From Allobosea sp. OK403 (GTDB lineage Bacteria > Pseudomonadota > Alphaproteobacteria > Rhizobiales > Beijerinckiaceae): a stretch of 64,000 bases of DNA. Every line of letters begins with the position of its first letter. Positions within the stretch are counted from its first letter, which is position 1. Where the stretch lies: the NCBI RefSeq assembly GCF_900113835.1, contig NZ_FOQV01000010.1, positions 62,001-126,000 of the forward strand. The letters are read 5' to 3'. A model generated the notes under the pieces. That model ran no database searches. It saw only the letters and a list, made by a program, of their open reading frames with translations, and was not told the DNA's origin. The translations under genes and the position numbers were made by a program. Positions 1 to 8,505 of the stretch are shown here, one piece after another.

Positions 1-542
1 TTGCGATAGAACACGCTGAAGCCCGGCATCTCGCCGCCCTCCCCGTCATGCATCTCGTAATTGTAGTCGTAGCGGCGCGCCGCACGCTCGGCCGGGCTCG
101 GCGAGACGTGGAAGTCGTCGTTGAAGGCGCAGCCCTCCGAGGAGACCCAGGCGAAATCCCAGCCCATGCGCTTCCGGAACGGCTGGAACTCCGCATAGGG
201 CGCCCGCGACACGGCGACGAGGCTGACATCATGATGCTTCAGATGCAGGTTTGCGCCGTCGAAATGGTCGGCGAGGAAGGAGCAGCCCGGGCAGCCTTCC
301 GTCCAGCCCGGCCCGAACATGAAATGATAGATCACGAGCTGGCTGTTGCCGCCGAACAGATCGGCCAGCGTCAGGCGGCCACCCTGCCCCTCAAAAGCAT
401 AATCCTTGTCGACCCTGACCCAGGGCAAGGCGCGCCGCTCGGCGCTGAGCGCGTCACGCTGCCGGGTGAACGCCTTTTCGCGGGCGAGATGGGCCTTACG
501 GGCCGAGAGCCAGTCTTCGCGGGATACGACTTGATGTTGCAT
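1..542 (-). CDS. DUF899 family thioredoxin-like protein, 3' part cut by window edge
   Basis: About 180 codons are visible and the gene continues past the left edge. The start is ATG at 542, with AAGGAG about 8 nt upstream. The protein begins MQHQVVSREDW and has the DUF899 hallmarks: an N-terminal helix rich in charged residues, LADLFGG, a YHFMFGPGW stretch followed by a CPGCS motif, then DHFDGANLHL. The CPGC pair suggests a thioredoxin-like fold, but no redox partner is known to me, so the reaction is unassigned. It lies downstream of an ArsR regulator and an SRPBCC protein on the same strand, a combination often seen in proteobacteria. Repeat A1 sits in the 207 bp gap, so co-transcription is uncertain. 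Confidence 0.85.
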   Translation of the reverse strand, partial: MQHQVVSREDWLSARKAHLAREKAFTRQRDALSAERRALPWVRVDKDYAFEGQGGRLTLADLFGGNSQLVIYHFMFGPGWTEGCPGCSFLADHFDGANLHLKHHDVSLVAVSRAPYAEFQPFRKRMGWDFAWVSSEGCAFNDDFHVSPSPAERAARRYDYNYEMHDGEGGEMPGFSVFYR

Positions 543-615
543 CGTCTCGTCTCCTTGTTGGGCAGGCTTTTTGGTTGGGCCGGGCTCTTGTCGACAGCAG
601 TTTGCCCGGTCGGTT

Positions 616-718
616 AGAGCAGCTTCCGATTCAATTGGATCGGAAGCTGCTCTAACTCCTTGTTTTGACGCGTTTTCTTCACGCGAACCGGTATCCACTT
701 CGCTCGAAAACGCTCTAG
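616..718. repeat. Intergenic palindromic repeat, family A, copy 1
   Basis: Full-length family A element. One hairpin has 15-nt arms (AGAGCAGCTTCCGAT and its complement). A spacer containing TTGTTTTGACGCG follows, then a second half ending in CGCTCGAAAACGCTCTAG. Related copies in either orientation lie at 15527, 37577, 43482, 52389, 57626, 59912, 60852 and 63450. The ends are nearly always CTAGAGC or GCTCTAG. Confidence 0.9.
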
Positions 719-749
719 TCTCCAAAGCCGTTGCCGATCGCATCCGCGA

Positions 750-1205
750 TCAGGCGAACAACGCCTCCAGCTTGACCATCGAGCCGGTCCAGCCATGGGT
801 GTGGCTCTTGACCACCTGCTCGTCGAAGAGCTGCTCGTGCAGCAGCGTCAGGATGGTGATGTCGCCATCGGGCTTCAGCGTGACCGTGACGCGCGAGACG
901 CGCTCGGGCGTCGTCACCCAGGACCAGCTGAAGACCAGCCGCTCGTTTGCGACGACCTCCTGATAGGCGCCCGAAACCTGATGCCGCACGCCGGTGTTTT
1001 CCAGCATCACGATGCGGTAGACGCCGCCGACCCGGACATCGAGCTCAGCCTCCAGCGTCTCGACATTCTCCGGCCCGAACCAGCGCGTCAGCAGCTTGGG
1101 ATCGGTCCAGGCCCGATAGACCTCGGCGGGGCTGGCGTTCAAGCGCCGCTTCATCGTCAGGCTCGGAGTGGTCTTGGTCGGAGTGGTTTTGGCTCGAGCG
1201 TCCAT
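750..1205 (-). CDS. SRPBCC (AHSA1-like) domain protein
   Basis: 151 aa from ATG 1205, chosen because GGGAGG precedes it by about 8 nt; the open frame continues upstream but would overlap the ArsR gene. The fold shows as an N-terminal strand (MKRRLNASPAEVYRAWTDP), then RWFGPENVE, a central GGVYRIVM strand and a C-terminal helix beginning HTHGWTGSMVKLE. This is the START/AHSA1 ligand-binding family, cytosolic, with a hydrophobic cavity. The ligand cannot be read from sequence. It follows an ArsR regulator by 89 bp, the classic ArsR-SRPBCC pairing, and is probably controlled by that regulator. Confidence 0.88.
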   Translation of the reverse strand: MDARAKTTPTKTTPSLTMKRRLNASPAEVYRAWTDPKLLTRWFGPENVETLEAELDVRVGGVYRIVMLENTGVRHQVSGAYQEVVANERLVFSWSWVTTPERVSRVTVTLKPDGDITILTLLHEQLFDEQVVKSHTHGWTGSMVKLEALFA

Positions 1206-1260
1206 CGCATCGCCTCCCGGCGCGTTTCTTGTTTCAGGCGCCGCCCTCGTTCGGGCGTCG

Positions 1261-1304
1261 TCTTTCAGGTCTTCTCTTTCAGGTCTTCTCTCTTTCACGT
1301 CTTC
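1261..1304. repeat. 14-bp tandem repeat spanning the ArsR stop codon
   Basis: Three copies of a 14-bp unit (TCTTTCAGGTCTTC on the + strand) at 1261-1274, 1275-1288 and 1291-1304. The last differs by one base and is offset by two. The third unit contains the ArsR stop codon (1295-1297), so the last codons plus stop appear to have been duplicated downstream of the gene. Confidence 0.85.
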
Positions 1305-1639
1305 TCTTGGCGCTGCGCGTTCAGCATCGCCTCCAGCGCGTCGAGGCGCTGCGTCCAGAACCGTTGGTAGCGCGCGAGCCAGCCCATCGCCTCCTCCATC
1401 GGTTCCGCGTTGAGGCGGCACGACACCGTGCGCCCCTGCTTCGAGCGCGTGACCAGCCCAGCATCGGAGAGCACGTCGAGATGCTTCATGATCGCCGGCA
1501 GCGAGACCGGAAAGGGCCGCGCCAAGTCGCTGATCGAAAGCCCGTCCTCCCCCTCAAGACGCGCCAGCAGCGCCCGCCGCGTCGGATCGGACAGAGCGGA
1601 AAAGGTGCGGTCGAGCTGTGTCTCTTGAAACTTAACCAT
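1295..1639 (-). CDS. ArsR/SmtB-family transcriptional regulator
   Basis: 114 aa from ATG 1639 (MVKFQETQLDRTF). A longer reading from 1714 would place 25 extra residues before the conserved core and is rejected. The winged helix is clear: SALSDPTRRALLARL is the first helix, SISDLARPFPVSLPAIMKHLDVLSDAGLV the helix-turn-helix, and SKQGRTVSCRL the wing. There is no CxC metal-binding motif in the recognition helix, so this is the metal-independent subgroup usually paired with SRPBCC proteins. An inverted repeat lies directly on the start codon, suggesting autorepression. First gene of the ArsR-SRPBCC(-DUF899) set. Confidence 0.92.
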   Translation of the reverse strand: MVKFQETQLDRTFSALSDPTRRALLARLEGEDGLSISDLARPFPVSLPAIMKHLDVLSDAGLVTRSKQGRTVSCRLNAEPMEEAMGWLARYQRFWTQRLDALEAMLNAQRQEKT

Positions 1640-1648
1640 TGGGTTAAG
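1631..1648 (-). promoter_or_regulatory. Probable ArsR operator overlapping its own start codon
   Basis: CTTAACC-ATTG-GGTTAAG is a perfect 7-bp inverted repeat whose centre contains the CAT/ATG start of the regulator. Operators of this TTAACC...GGTTAA type are typical of ArsR regulators paired with SRPBCC genes. Binding here would block both promoter clearance and translation initiation. Confidence 0.65.
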
Positions 1649-2092
1649 TTTAGGCGTGCGACACGGCGCCGTCAAGCCTAGCTTCGCGCTTCGCGACTGT
1701 CGCAGATGCATCAATGCAGGAGGTTTGCCGGTATAAGGCGGCAGTGAGCCGGCGCAGGCGAGCGAAGCTCGTCGGCATTACCGACTACCAAAAGACGCGG
1801 GTTAATCGATGCACTTCTTCTCTGGTGCGCAACGCCCGGTCGAGAATAGCTTTCGAGATAGGCCGATATTTGAATTGTGTCGTTCTGCGCTAGATGCCGT
1901 GCAGCGCGATCCACAGCGTGAAGTGGCAGACCGTCGCGTCGAGCACCTTCAGGAATGCTCGTGCCCTCTCAGCAAAGGCAGGCCCATGATGAGCGTGCCT
2001 CAAGCAGGCGCCATGTGCGTGGGTCTACCGGCGTCTCGCAATCGAGAGCGCCGCCATGGCGGTTGCAACGTCGGTCATGGCGGCCTCCGCGG
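1649..2092. other. Intergenic region with a possible gene remnant
   Basis: No convincing gene. On the minus strand a 17-codon frame starts at ATG 2078 with GGAG upstream, directly after the thiolase gene. It hits TAG at 2025-2027, and the same frame then stays open to TAG at 1890-1892, ending ...TLWIALHGI. This may be a decayed downstream gene of the thiolase operon, but I recognise no family. Confidence 0.35.
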
Positions 2093-3277
2093 TCAGAGCG
2101 TTTCGAGGGCGAGCGCGATGCCCTGCCCACCGCCGATGCAGAGCGTGACCATGCCCCTGCGGATGCCGTTGCGCTTCATCGAATGCAGTAGCCGCGTCAC
2201 GAGGATCGCGCCGGTAGCACCGATCGGATGGCCATGGGCGATAGCGCCGCCCTCGACATTGACGATGTCCTCCGGCAGGCCGAGTTCGCGTGCGACCGCG
2301 ATGGGAACGGCGGCGAACGCCTCGTTGATCTCGATGCGCTCGATATCGCCGAGCGTCCAGCCTGCGCGTTCGAGCGCCTTGCGTACGGCCGGCACCGGAC
2401 CGAGACCGAACATGCCGGGCTCCACCGCCGCGACGCCATGTGCGACCAGCCGCCCGATTGGCTGGATGCCGTTCGTCTCCGCATAACCGCGATCCGCCAC
2501 GATCATCGCGGCAGCCGCGCTGTTGAGGCCGGGCGCGTTGCCCGCGGTAATCGTGCCCTCCGCCCGGAAGGCCGGTTTCAGCTTCGCCAACAGCTCGACG
2601 GTCGTATCCGGGCGTGGCGCTTCATCGGCAGCAAAGAGCTCCGGTCCCTTCCGGCCCTTGAGCTCCACCGGGATGATTTCCTCCGTGAAGCTGCCCGCCT
2701 TCTGGGCCTCTGCGAAACGCTGCTGCGAACGTGCGGCGAATTCGTCCTGATCTCGACGCGAGATCTGGAGCTTCGCGACAAGATCCTCGGTGTGCCAGCC
2801 GGAATGCTCACCGGAGAAGGCGTCGTTGAGCCCATCGGTCAGCATGCTGTCGAGCATGGTCGCAGGTCCCATGCGATAGCCCCAGCGCCCGCCCTCGACG
2901 AGGTAGGGCGCTCGATCCATGTTCTCCATGCCGCCGGCGACCGCAACGGAGGCGTCTCCCGCGCGGATTTCCTGAGCAGCCGAGACGATGGCCTGTGCGC
3001 CGGACCCGCAGACGCGGTTGACCGTGAGTGCCGGCACGGCAACCGGTACGCCCCCACCGATCGAGGCTTGCCGGGCTGGGTTCATCCGGTTGCCGGCCTG
3101 CACGACATTGCCCATGACGACAGCGTCAAGCGCCGCCGGATCGAGGCCGGCGCGCTTCAGCGTTTCGCGAACCACGATAGCACCGAGCGCAGTGGCAGGC
3201 GTGCCCTTCAGCGCACCATTATAGCCGCCGATCGGAGTGCGAACGGGATGGGCGAGGATGATTTCGGTCTTCGGCAT
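2093..3277 (-). CDS. Acetyl-CoA acetyltransferase / thiolase
   Basis: 394 aa, the usual thiolase length, from ATG 3277 with AGAGGAG upstream. Thiolase signatures are complete: the nucleophilic Cys90 in NRVCGSGAQA, the GHPIGATGA segment with catalytic His350, and the second active-site Cys380 in CIGGGQG near the C-terminus. NEAFA is also present. The enzyme catalyses reversible thiolytic cleavage or condensation of acyl-CoA. Whether it works in beta-oxidation or acetoacetyl-CoA formation cannot be decided from sequence. It starts 16 bp after the aldo/keto reductase stop and is surely co-transcribed with it. Confidence 0.95.
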   Translation of the reverse strand: MPKTEIILAHPVRTPIGGYNGALKGTPATALGAIVVRETLKRAGLDPAALDAVVMGNVVQAGNRMNPARQASIGGGVPVAVPALTVNRVCGSGAQAIVSAAQEIRAGDASVAVAGGMENMDRAPYLVEGGRWGYRMGPATMLDSMLTDGLNDAFSGEHSGWHTEDLVAKLQISRRDQDEFAARSQQRFAEAQKAGSFTEEIIPVELKGRKGPELFAADEAPRPDTTVELLAKLKPAFRAEGTITAGNAPGLNSAAAAMIVADRGYAETNGIQPIGRLVAHGVAAVEPGMFGLGPVPAVRKALERAGWTLGDIERIEINEAFAAVPIAVARELGLPEDIVNVEGGAIAHGHPIGATGAILVTRLLHSMKRNGIRRGMVTLCIGGGQGIALALETL

Positions 3278-3293
3278 GATTGGCTCCTCTTTC

Positions 3294-4304
3294 TCAGGCG
3301 ACCGCGCGCAGTGCCTTGACGGCGTCGCCCTGCGGGCTCGCAGGCTCGGCTCCGGCGGCACTAGCCGGGAGGCTCACCGCATCGAGCCGGTCGACTTCCT
3401 CTAACGAGAGCGCGAGATCTGTCGCGCCGAGATTGCTCCTCAGTTGCTCGAGCGAGCGCGGTCCGATCATGGGCACGGCGTCACGGGCGCCCGCCCAGGC
3501 GATGGCGACCTGGTCCGGGCTAACACCGCGCTCTCCGGCGATGGCGAGCACGATGTCGAGGGTGGCACTGCGCTGGGCTGTATCCTCGGCCTGGAAGACC
3601 TTGCCGCCCAGCGCCTCGGCCCTCCCCTTCTCGCCACGGCGATACTTGCCGGTCAGCACGCCGCCACCGAGCGGAGACCATGTGACGACACCCAAGCCCA
3701 GCGCCTCACTCGCAGGGAAGAGGTCGGCCTCCGGCTCGCGGTGTACGAGGCTGTGCTCGAACTGCGCGGCAGCGATCGGCACGGCACGCGTCAACTCGGC
3801 CAGCGTAACGGCGCGTGCCAGCCGCCAGGCCGGAAAGTTCGAGAGGCCGCCATAAAGGATCTTGCCCGCCCGAGCGAGGTCGTCGAAACCGCGCACGATT
3901 TCCTCCGAAGGCGTCAAGCCATCGGGATGGTGCACCCAGTAGATATCGATCCGGTCGGTCTTCAGCCGCTTCAGACTCGCTTCGACCGAGGCGACCATCG
4001 CTTTGCGGCTGTTGCCGGTGACGAGGCGGCTGGCATTTGGGGCCGCACCATTCGTGAATTTCGTTGCCAGCACGAACTCCTCGCGCCGGCCCTGCAGCAA
4101 TTCGCCGAGCATCGCCTCAGACTGGCCGAACTGGTAGATGTCGGCTGTATCGATGAAATTGCCGCCGGCCGCCGCAAAGGCGTCGAAGATGGCGCGGCTT
4201 GTCTCGGCATCGGCACCATGCCCCCAGGCGATGCCGAAATTGGCAGTTCCGAGTGCGATTTCGGAAACGCGCAGGCCTGAGCGGCCAAATAGCTTGTATT
4301 TCAT
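3294..4304 (-). CDS. Aldo/keto reductase
   Basis: 336 aa from ATG 4304 (MKYKLFGRSGLRVSEIALGT). The AKR catalytic tetrad is visible: Asp52 and Tyr57 in FIDTADIYQFG, Lys82 in LATKF, and His125 in YWVHHPDG. The C-terminal NADPH-binding region includes PMIGPRSLEQL. It is an NADPH-dependent cytosolic oxidoreductase of the TIM-barrel type; the carbonyl substrate is unknown. The gene lies 16 bp upstream of the thiolase and 82 bp downstream of the EmrB-like gene, so it may belong to the efflux operon or have its own promoter. Confidence 0.93.
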   Translation of the reverse strand: MKYKLFGRSGLRVSEIALGTANFGIAWGHGADAETSRAIFDAFAAAGGNFIDTADIYQFGQSEAMLGELLQGRREEFVLATKFTNGAAPNASRLVTGNSRKAMVASVEASLKRLKTDRIDIYWVHHPDGLTPSEEIVRGFDDLARAGKILYGGLSNFPAWRLARAVTLAELTRAVPIAAAQFEHSLVHREPEADLFPASEALGLGVVTWSPLGGGVLTGKYRRGEKGRAEALGGKVFQAEDTAQRSATLDIVLAIAGERGVSPDQVAIAWAGARDAVPMIGPRSLEQLRSNLGATDLALSLEEVDRLDAVSLPASAAGAEPASPQGDAVKALRAVA

Positions 4305-4386
4305 GGGATGTGTCCCGGAGTGTGGAGGAGGTTGGGAATTTTTGGGAAACTCGCCTGCGGCGGGTGGCCGACCTTGGTTGTGGTGA

Positions 4387-5976
4387 TCAGTGCGCGGCAG
4401 CCGAACTGCCCTGCCCTTTTCGGGCGAACAGGATCGCAACAGCCGCGATGGCCAGGATGACGCCGATGATCGCGAAGGTGTCGCTGAAGCCCATGACCAA
4501 CGCCTGCCGCTTCACCGTTTTGCCGAGCACGATGACCGCCTGCTGCTGGGCGGCCGCATGATCCGAGACGCCGTGCGACATGAAGTAGCCCGTCATCTGG
4601 TCGAGGCGGCCCCTGACCTCGTCGCGGAAGGGCGTGACGGCCTGTCCGATGATGTTTGAATGGAACTGCTCCCGCTTGGTGATGATCGTCCCAAGCACCG
4701 CAGTGCCGACCGCACCTCCGAGATTACGGAGCATGTTGAACAGACCCGACGCGTTCGCCGCGTCCTTCGGCTGGATGCTCATCATCGCAATCGCCGTCAG
4801 CGGGGTGATCACCATCGACTGGCCGACGGCACGCACGACGTTGGGCCAGAACAGCTGGTCGCCGGAATAGTTCAGCGACATATGCGTGTTCATGAAACAT
4901 GAGGCGGCGAACAGGGCGATGCCGACGAAGGTGATGTAACGGATGTCGAAGCGCTTCATCAGCATCGGGACGAGCGGAATCAGGAGAAGCTGCGGGAGCC
5001 CGGTCCACGCGAGGACCATGCCGATCTGCTCGGCGTTATAGCCCTGCACCTGGCCGAGATACTGCGGCAGGACATAGACCGAGCCGAACAGGCCAAACCC
5101 GACCAGGACGTTCGACAGCGTGCCGACCGTAAAGTTGCGGTTCCTCAACAGCGAGAGATCGACAAGCGGCTTCTTGACCGTCAGCTCGATCCAGATAAAG
5201 GCCGCCAGAAACACAGCGGCAATCGCCGCGAGACGGACGATGAAGGTCGACTGGAACCAGTCCTCCTTGTTGCCCTCCTCGAGCAGGGTCTGCAGCGCCG
5301 ACAGGCCAATCGCCATCGTCGCGATGCCAGCCCAGTCGCCCTCCTTGAGAAGGCCCAGCTGTAATGGCTGCTTTTCAAGCGTCAGCGAAAGCGCGACCAC
5401 CATCGCGACGCTGGGCAGCGTGTTGATGAAGAAGATCGTCTGCCAGCCGTAGTTCTCGGTGAGGTAGCCACCAATCGTCGGCCCGATCGCCGGAGCGAAT
5501 GTCACCGCTAGCGCGAACATGGCCAGGCCCATCGGCTGCTGCGATTTCGGCAGGCGGGTCGCGACCATGGTGAAAGCCATCGGGATGAGCACGCCGCCGG
5601 CAAAGCCCTGAAGGCCGCGCATGGCGATCATCTCGCCGAGATTGCTGGCGAAGGCGCAGGCCATCGAGAACAGGGCGAACGCGATCGTGCTCCAGATCAT
5701 ATAGAGCTTGAACGAGAAGACGCGGCTGAGAAAACTCGTCAGAGGAATGACGATGATTTCGCCGATCAGGTAGGACGTCGAGATCCAGGCGCCGTTGTCG
5801 ATGCCGGTGCCGATGCCTCCCTCGATATCGAGCAGCGAGGCATTGGTGATCTGAATGTTGAGGATCGCCATGAAGGCCCCGATGGCCCCGGCCGTGATCG
5901 CGATCCAGGTCGACAAGCTCGCCTTGTCCCCGGTTGACGGGGTCGATGGGGCAACGGTCGGCATTTGCGTAGACAT
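4387..5976 (-). CDS. emrB: DHA2-family multidrug efflux MFS permease, EmrB type
   Basis: 529 aa from ATG 5976 with AAGGAG upstream; a longer reading would run into the EmrA gene. About 14 hydrophobic helices are expected. The N-terminal TM1 carries the family-typical ILNIQITNASL, and motif C (AIGPTIGGYL) identifies an antiporter. Inner-membrane drug:proton antiporter, partner of the membrane fusion protein encoded 31 bp upstream. Together with an outer-membrane channel they would form a tripartite pump. Regulation is probably by the divergent TetR protein. Confidence 0.93.
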   Translation of the reverse strand: MSTQMPTVAPSTPSTGDKASLSTWIAITAGAIGAFMAILNIQITNASLLDIEGGIGTGIDNGAWISTSYLIGEIIVIPLTSFLSRVFSFKLYMIWSTIAFALFSMACAFASNLGEMIAMRGLQGFAGGVLIPMAFTMVATRLPKSQQPMGLAMFALAVTFAPAIGPTIGGYLTENYGWQTIFFINTLPSVAMVVALSLTLEKQPLQLGLLKEGDWAGIATMAIGLSALQTLLEEGNKEDWFQSTFIVRLAAIAAVFLAAFIWIELTVKKPLVDLSLLRNRNFTVGTLSNVLVGFGLFGSVYVLPQYLGQVQGYNAEQIGMVLAWTGLPQLLLIPLVPMLMKRFDIRYITFVGIALFAASCFMNTHMSLNYSGDQLFWPNVVRAVGQSMVITPLTAIAMMSIQPKDAANASGLFNMLRNLGGAVGTAVLGTIITKREQFHSNIIGQAVTPFRDEVRGRLDQMTGYFMSHGVSDHAAAQQQAVIVLGKTVKRQALVMGFSDTFAIIGVILAIAAVAILFARKGQGSSAAAH

Positions 5977-6007
5977 GGCCCAGCTCCTTGCAAGCCGGGC
6001 GCGCGGA

Positions 6008-7198
6008 CTACCGCGCGTCCGCCACTGAATTGTTCTCGGAAACCTTGGTGTCGATAGTCGGAACGACCGACATGCCAGGTCGCAGGCTGCCAGTAAGGCT
6101 GTGGCCGGGATCGAGGGCGATCTTGACCGGAACGCGCTGGACGACCTTGGTGAAGTTGCCGGTCGCATTGTCGGGCGGAAGCAGGGCGAATTCCTGGCCG
6201 CTGGCCGGGGCGATGCTGTCGATATGCCCCTCCACCGTGACACCCGGGAACATGTCGACCTCGATCTCGACCTTCTGACCGGGCTTCACATGGGTCAGCT
6301 GTGTTTCCTTGAAATTCGCAACGACATAGGCGTTCGCGACCGGAACAACGGCCATCAGCTGCGTGCCCGCCTGGACATACTGGCCGACCCGAAGCGTCCG
6401 GTTTCCGACAATGCCGTCCACGGGAGCGAGAACGGCGGTATAGGATAAGTTGAGTTCGGCCTGATGCTGAACGGCTTCGTCATGAGAGACCGTGGCCCTC
6501 GCCTGGGCCAAGTCGGCCTTGATCAGATCAACCTGCTTTTGTGCCTGGGCGAGCGTAGCGACATCGCGATCGATCGCAGCACGCGCAGCCGAGATTTTGG
6601 CGACCGCCGCCTGGGCGTTCTGCACGGAGCCATAGCCCGTCTTGGCGAGGTTGGCGTAGCGCTCGTTGTCCTGCTCGGCGAAATTCGCATTTGCCTTGTC
6701 GACTTCGACCGTCGCCTTGGCTGTGTCGATCGCAGACTGCTGGGCCTCAAGCTGGGCCAGCTTGCTGGCGACGGCGGCTCGGGCTGCTTCGACGTCGGCC
6801 TTTGCCTGATCAAGCGCGACGCGGAAGTCTCGATCGTCGATCCGGGCAAGAGCCTGGCCGGCCTTGACCGGTTCGTTGTCGCGAACCAGCACTTCGCCGA
6901 TATAGCCGGAGACCTTCGGAGCAATCGTGGTGCTGTCGGCCTTCACATAGGCATCGTCCGTCGAGATCTGAAAGCGACCGACGTTCCAATACCCATGACC
7001 CCAATAGCCGATGCCAACGAGCGCGATCAGTGCGACGCCTCCCAGAGCCAAGCGGCGCAGGCCGTGGTTGCTGCGAGCTTTTTCCTCTGGCGGCAGCGAC
7101 AAAGCAGAATCGGCCGGCTTTTCAACCGTGGGTACCGGGACAACCCGCTCGCCAGGCACGGCGCGCTCGGCTTTGATGCGATCTTCATGTGTGCTCAT
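6008..7198 (-). CDS. emrA: HlyD/EmrA-family membrane fusion (periplasmic adaptor) protein
   Basis: 396 aa from ATG 7198 with AGGAGCT upstream. A cytoplasmic N-terminus of about 48 residues precedes one membrane helix (LALGGVALIALVGIGYW). The first lipoyl half follows (VSGYIGEVLVRDNEPVKAG), then a long alanine/glutamine-rich coiled-coil hairpin at roughly residues 120-235, and the second lipoyl half (VDGIVGNRTLRVGQYV). A beta-barrel domain ends the protein. It spans the periplasm, linking the EmrB-like permease to an outer-membrane channel not encoded here. Transcribed divergently from the TetR gene, with inverted repeats between. Confidence 0.94.
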   Translation of the reverse strand: MSTHEDRIKAERAVPGERVVPVPTVEKPADSALSLPPEEKARSNHGLRRLALGGVALIALVGIGYWGHGYWNVGRFQISTDDAYVKADSTTIAPKVSGYIGEVLVRDNEPVKAGQALARIDDRDFRVALDQAKADVEAARAAVASKLAQLEAQQSAIDTAKATVEVDKANANFAEQDNERYANLAKTGYGSVQNAQAAVAKISAARAAIDRDVATLAQAQKQVDLIKADLAQARATVSHDEAVQHQAELNLSYTAVLAPVDGIVGNRTLRVGQYVQAGTQLMAVVPVANAYVVANFKETQLTHVKPGQKVEIEVDMFPGVTVEGHIDSIAPASGQEFALLPPDNATGNFTKVVQRVPVKIALDPGHSLTGSLRPGMSVVPTIDTKVSENNSVADAR

Positions 7199-7244
7199 CG
7201 ATCCAGCTCCTAATGGGCGTCGTGATCGGCTGTTTCGTCATTTA

Positions 7245-7306
7245 GAAAATTGCTATTTTCCAAATAGTCCTTACATTGGCTGTGTCAATCCAATTTTGGA
7301 AAATAG
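7245..7306. promoter_or_regulatory. Probable TetR operators between emrA and the TetR gene
   Basis: Two copies of the same motif face each other: CTATTTTCCAAATAG at 7253-7267 and its inverse TTTTGGAAAATAG at 7294-7306, just before the TetR start at 7309. A third partial palindrome, GAAAAT-TGCT-ATTTTC, lies at 7245-7260. The region is AT-rich compared with its surroundings and covers both divergent promoters, as expected for autorepression and control of the efflux genes. Confidence 0.65.
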
Positions 7307-7308
7307 TC

Positions 7309-7956
7309 ATGCGCCAAAATCACGAGACGGTGAAGCGTTCCCGCGGACGCCCCCAGAAGCGGTGCGATGCCGACACCCTGCATCTCATCGTTGAAGCGGC
7401 CGATCGCGAATTTCAGTCGAAGGGCTATGCCGGTACGAGCATCATGACGGTGGCGCAGCGCGCCGGTGTCTCGACCAAGACGCTCTACAAGCTCGTTGCC
7501 ACAAAGGCGGAGTTGTTCGAGCGTACGATCCAAGATCGCATTGGCCGCTTCCTGCTCGATGTGGTCGACGACATCAGCGACGATCTCGATCCGCGAGCCG
7601 CGCTTGAGCACATCCTGTTTGCATTCGGCGTCCTGACGCTGAGTCCGGAGACCATCGCGATCACGCGGCTCGTCATCAGCGAGTGCGAGCGGTTTCCCGA
7701 GGTCGCCCGGGCTTTCTACCAATCAGCCATCGTGCCCGTGAACGGCATCATTGAAGCCTGGCTGACGAGGCAGAAGGACAAAGGTCTCCTGCGCTTTGAC
7801 GATGTCCACATCACCTCGGGCCTGCTGCGCGGCATGATGATCATGGAGCCGCAGCGCACGGCGATGATGGGACAGCGAGGCGCTCCGCATCGCGACGAGA
7901 TCGCGCTTCGGGCGAGGCAATGCGCGGACGTCTTCTACAACGGCTGCAAGGCGTAA
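7309..7956 (+). CDS. TetR/AcrR-family repressor, likely regulator of emrAB
   Basis: 215 aa from ATG 7309. A start at 7276 would place coding sequence over the operator motifs. The N-terminal DNA-binding domain carries the TetR helix-turn-helix (GTSIMTVAQRAGVSTKTLYKLV, written here in part as GVSTKTLYKL), preceded by basic residues RSRGRPQKR. The C-terminal half (residues about 75-215) is an all-helical ligand domain resembling the AefR/TetR_C group (RLVISECERFPEVARAFY). Divergent from the EmrAB-like pump, so it is most likely its ligand-responsive repressor. Confidence 0.92.
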   Translation: MRQNHETVKRSRGRPQKRCDADTLHLIVEAADREFQSKGYAGTSIMTVAQRAGVSTKTLYKLVATKAELFERTIQDRIGRFLLDVVDDISDDLDPRAALEHILFAFGVLTLSPETIAITRLVISECERFPEVARAFYQSAIVPVNGIIEAWLTRQKDKGLLRFDDVHITSGLLRGMMIMEPQRTAMMGQRGAPHRDEIALRARQCADVFYNGCKA

Positions 7957-8449
7957 TACCAAGGCGCCAGCCTAGCCGAAACGACCCTTCAAGTGACGCT
8001 GTTGGCGGCAAGCGTCGGCTCGCCGTCAACAGCTGAGCCGAACAGGACGAGAGCAGATTTTGGGTCGGAAACTGACTGGTCGACGATAGATCGACGCTTC
8101 GAAGGGAATGGCGAGGATGAGCCTTGGCGACCTCGTTGCTTGGAGCGAGACGATCGTCGACGACTGTCCGAGTCGCCTCCCCCACCCCAACCTCGCGGCA
8201 CGCTGCACCTACCGGAACTGCGCTTCGTAGAACGGCAGAGCATCGAATGCGCCTCTGCCTACTGGCTCCCGCTGGGGACCATGCCGTCAGCCCCGATCTG
8301 TGCCTTGAGTGAATTTCGACTTCGTCATGCCGAGAACTTAATCCCCAGTCCGTGCTGCTGAACAGGAATCTTCCAGCTTTGGACCGCCCAAGAAACTGGA
8401 GGCAGGTCAATCGTCAGGAGAGATCGCCGGGCCGAGCAAATCCTGGCAT
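7957..8449. other. Intergenic region without recognised gene
   Basis: Lies between two converging transcription units (TetR plus, LacI minus). Short open frames on both strands have compositions unlike the neighbouring genes and no family resemblance. No clear terminator hairpin was identified by eye. Confidence 0.5.
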
Positions 8450-8505
8450 GGACGCCAAAATCCTGGGCGCCAAGATTCTGGACACCAAGAACCCGGACGC
8501 CAAGA
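8450..8505. repeat. 15-bp degenerate tandem repeat starting at the LacI stop codon
   Basis: Read on the minus strand, the base after the LacI stop (8506-8508) begins four units of about TCTTGGCGTCCRGRA: 8505-8491, 8490-8476, 8475-8461 and a partial unit at 8460-8450. Units differ from one another at one to four positions. Confidence 0.85.

Noticed and set aside
750..1421. The longer 223-aa version of the SRPBCC protein
   Set aside because: The first 72 residues overlap the ArsR coding region and the tandem repeat and are of low complexity. ATG 1205 has a proper ribosome site.
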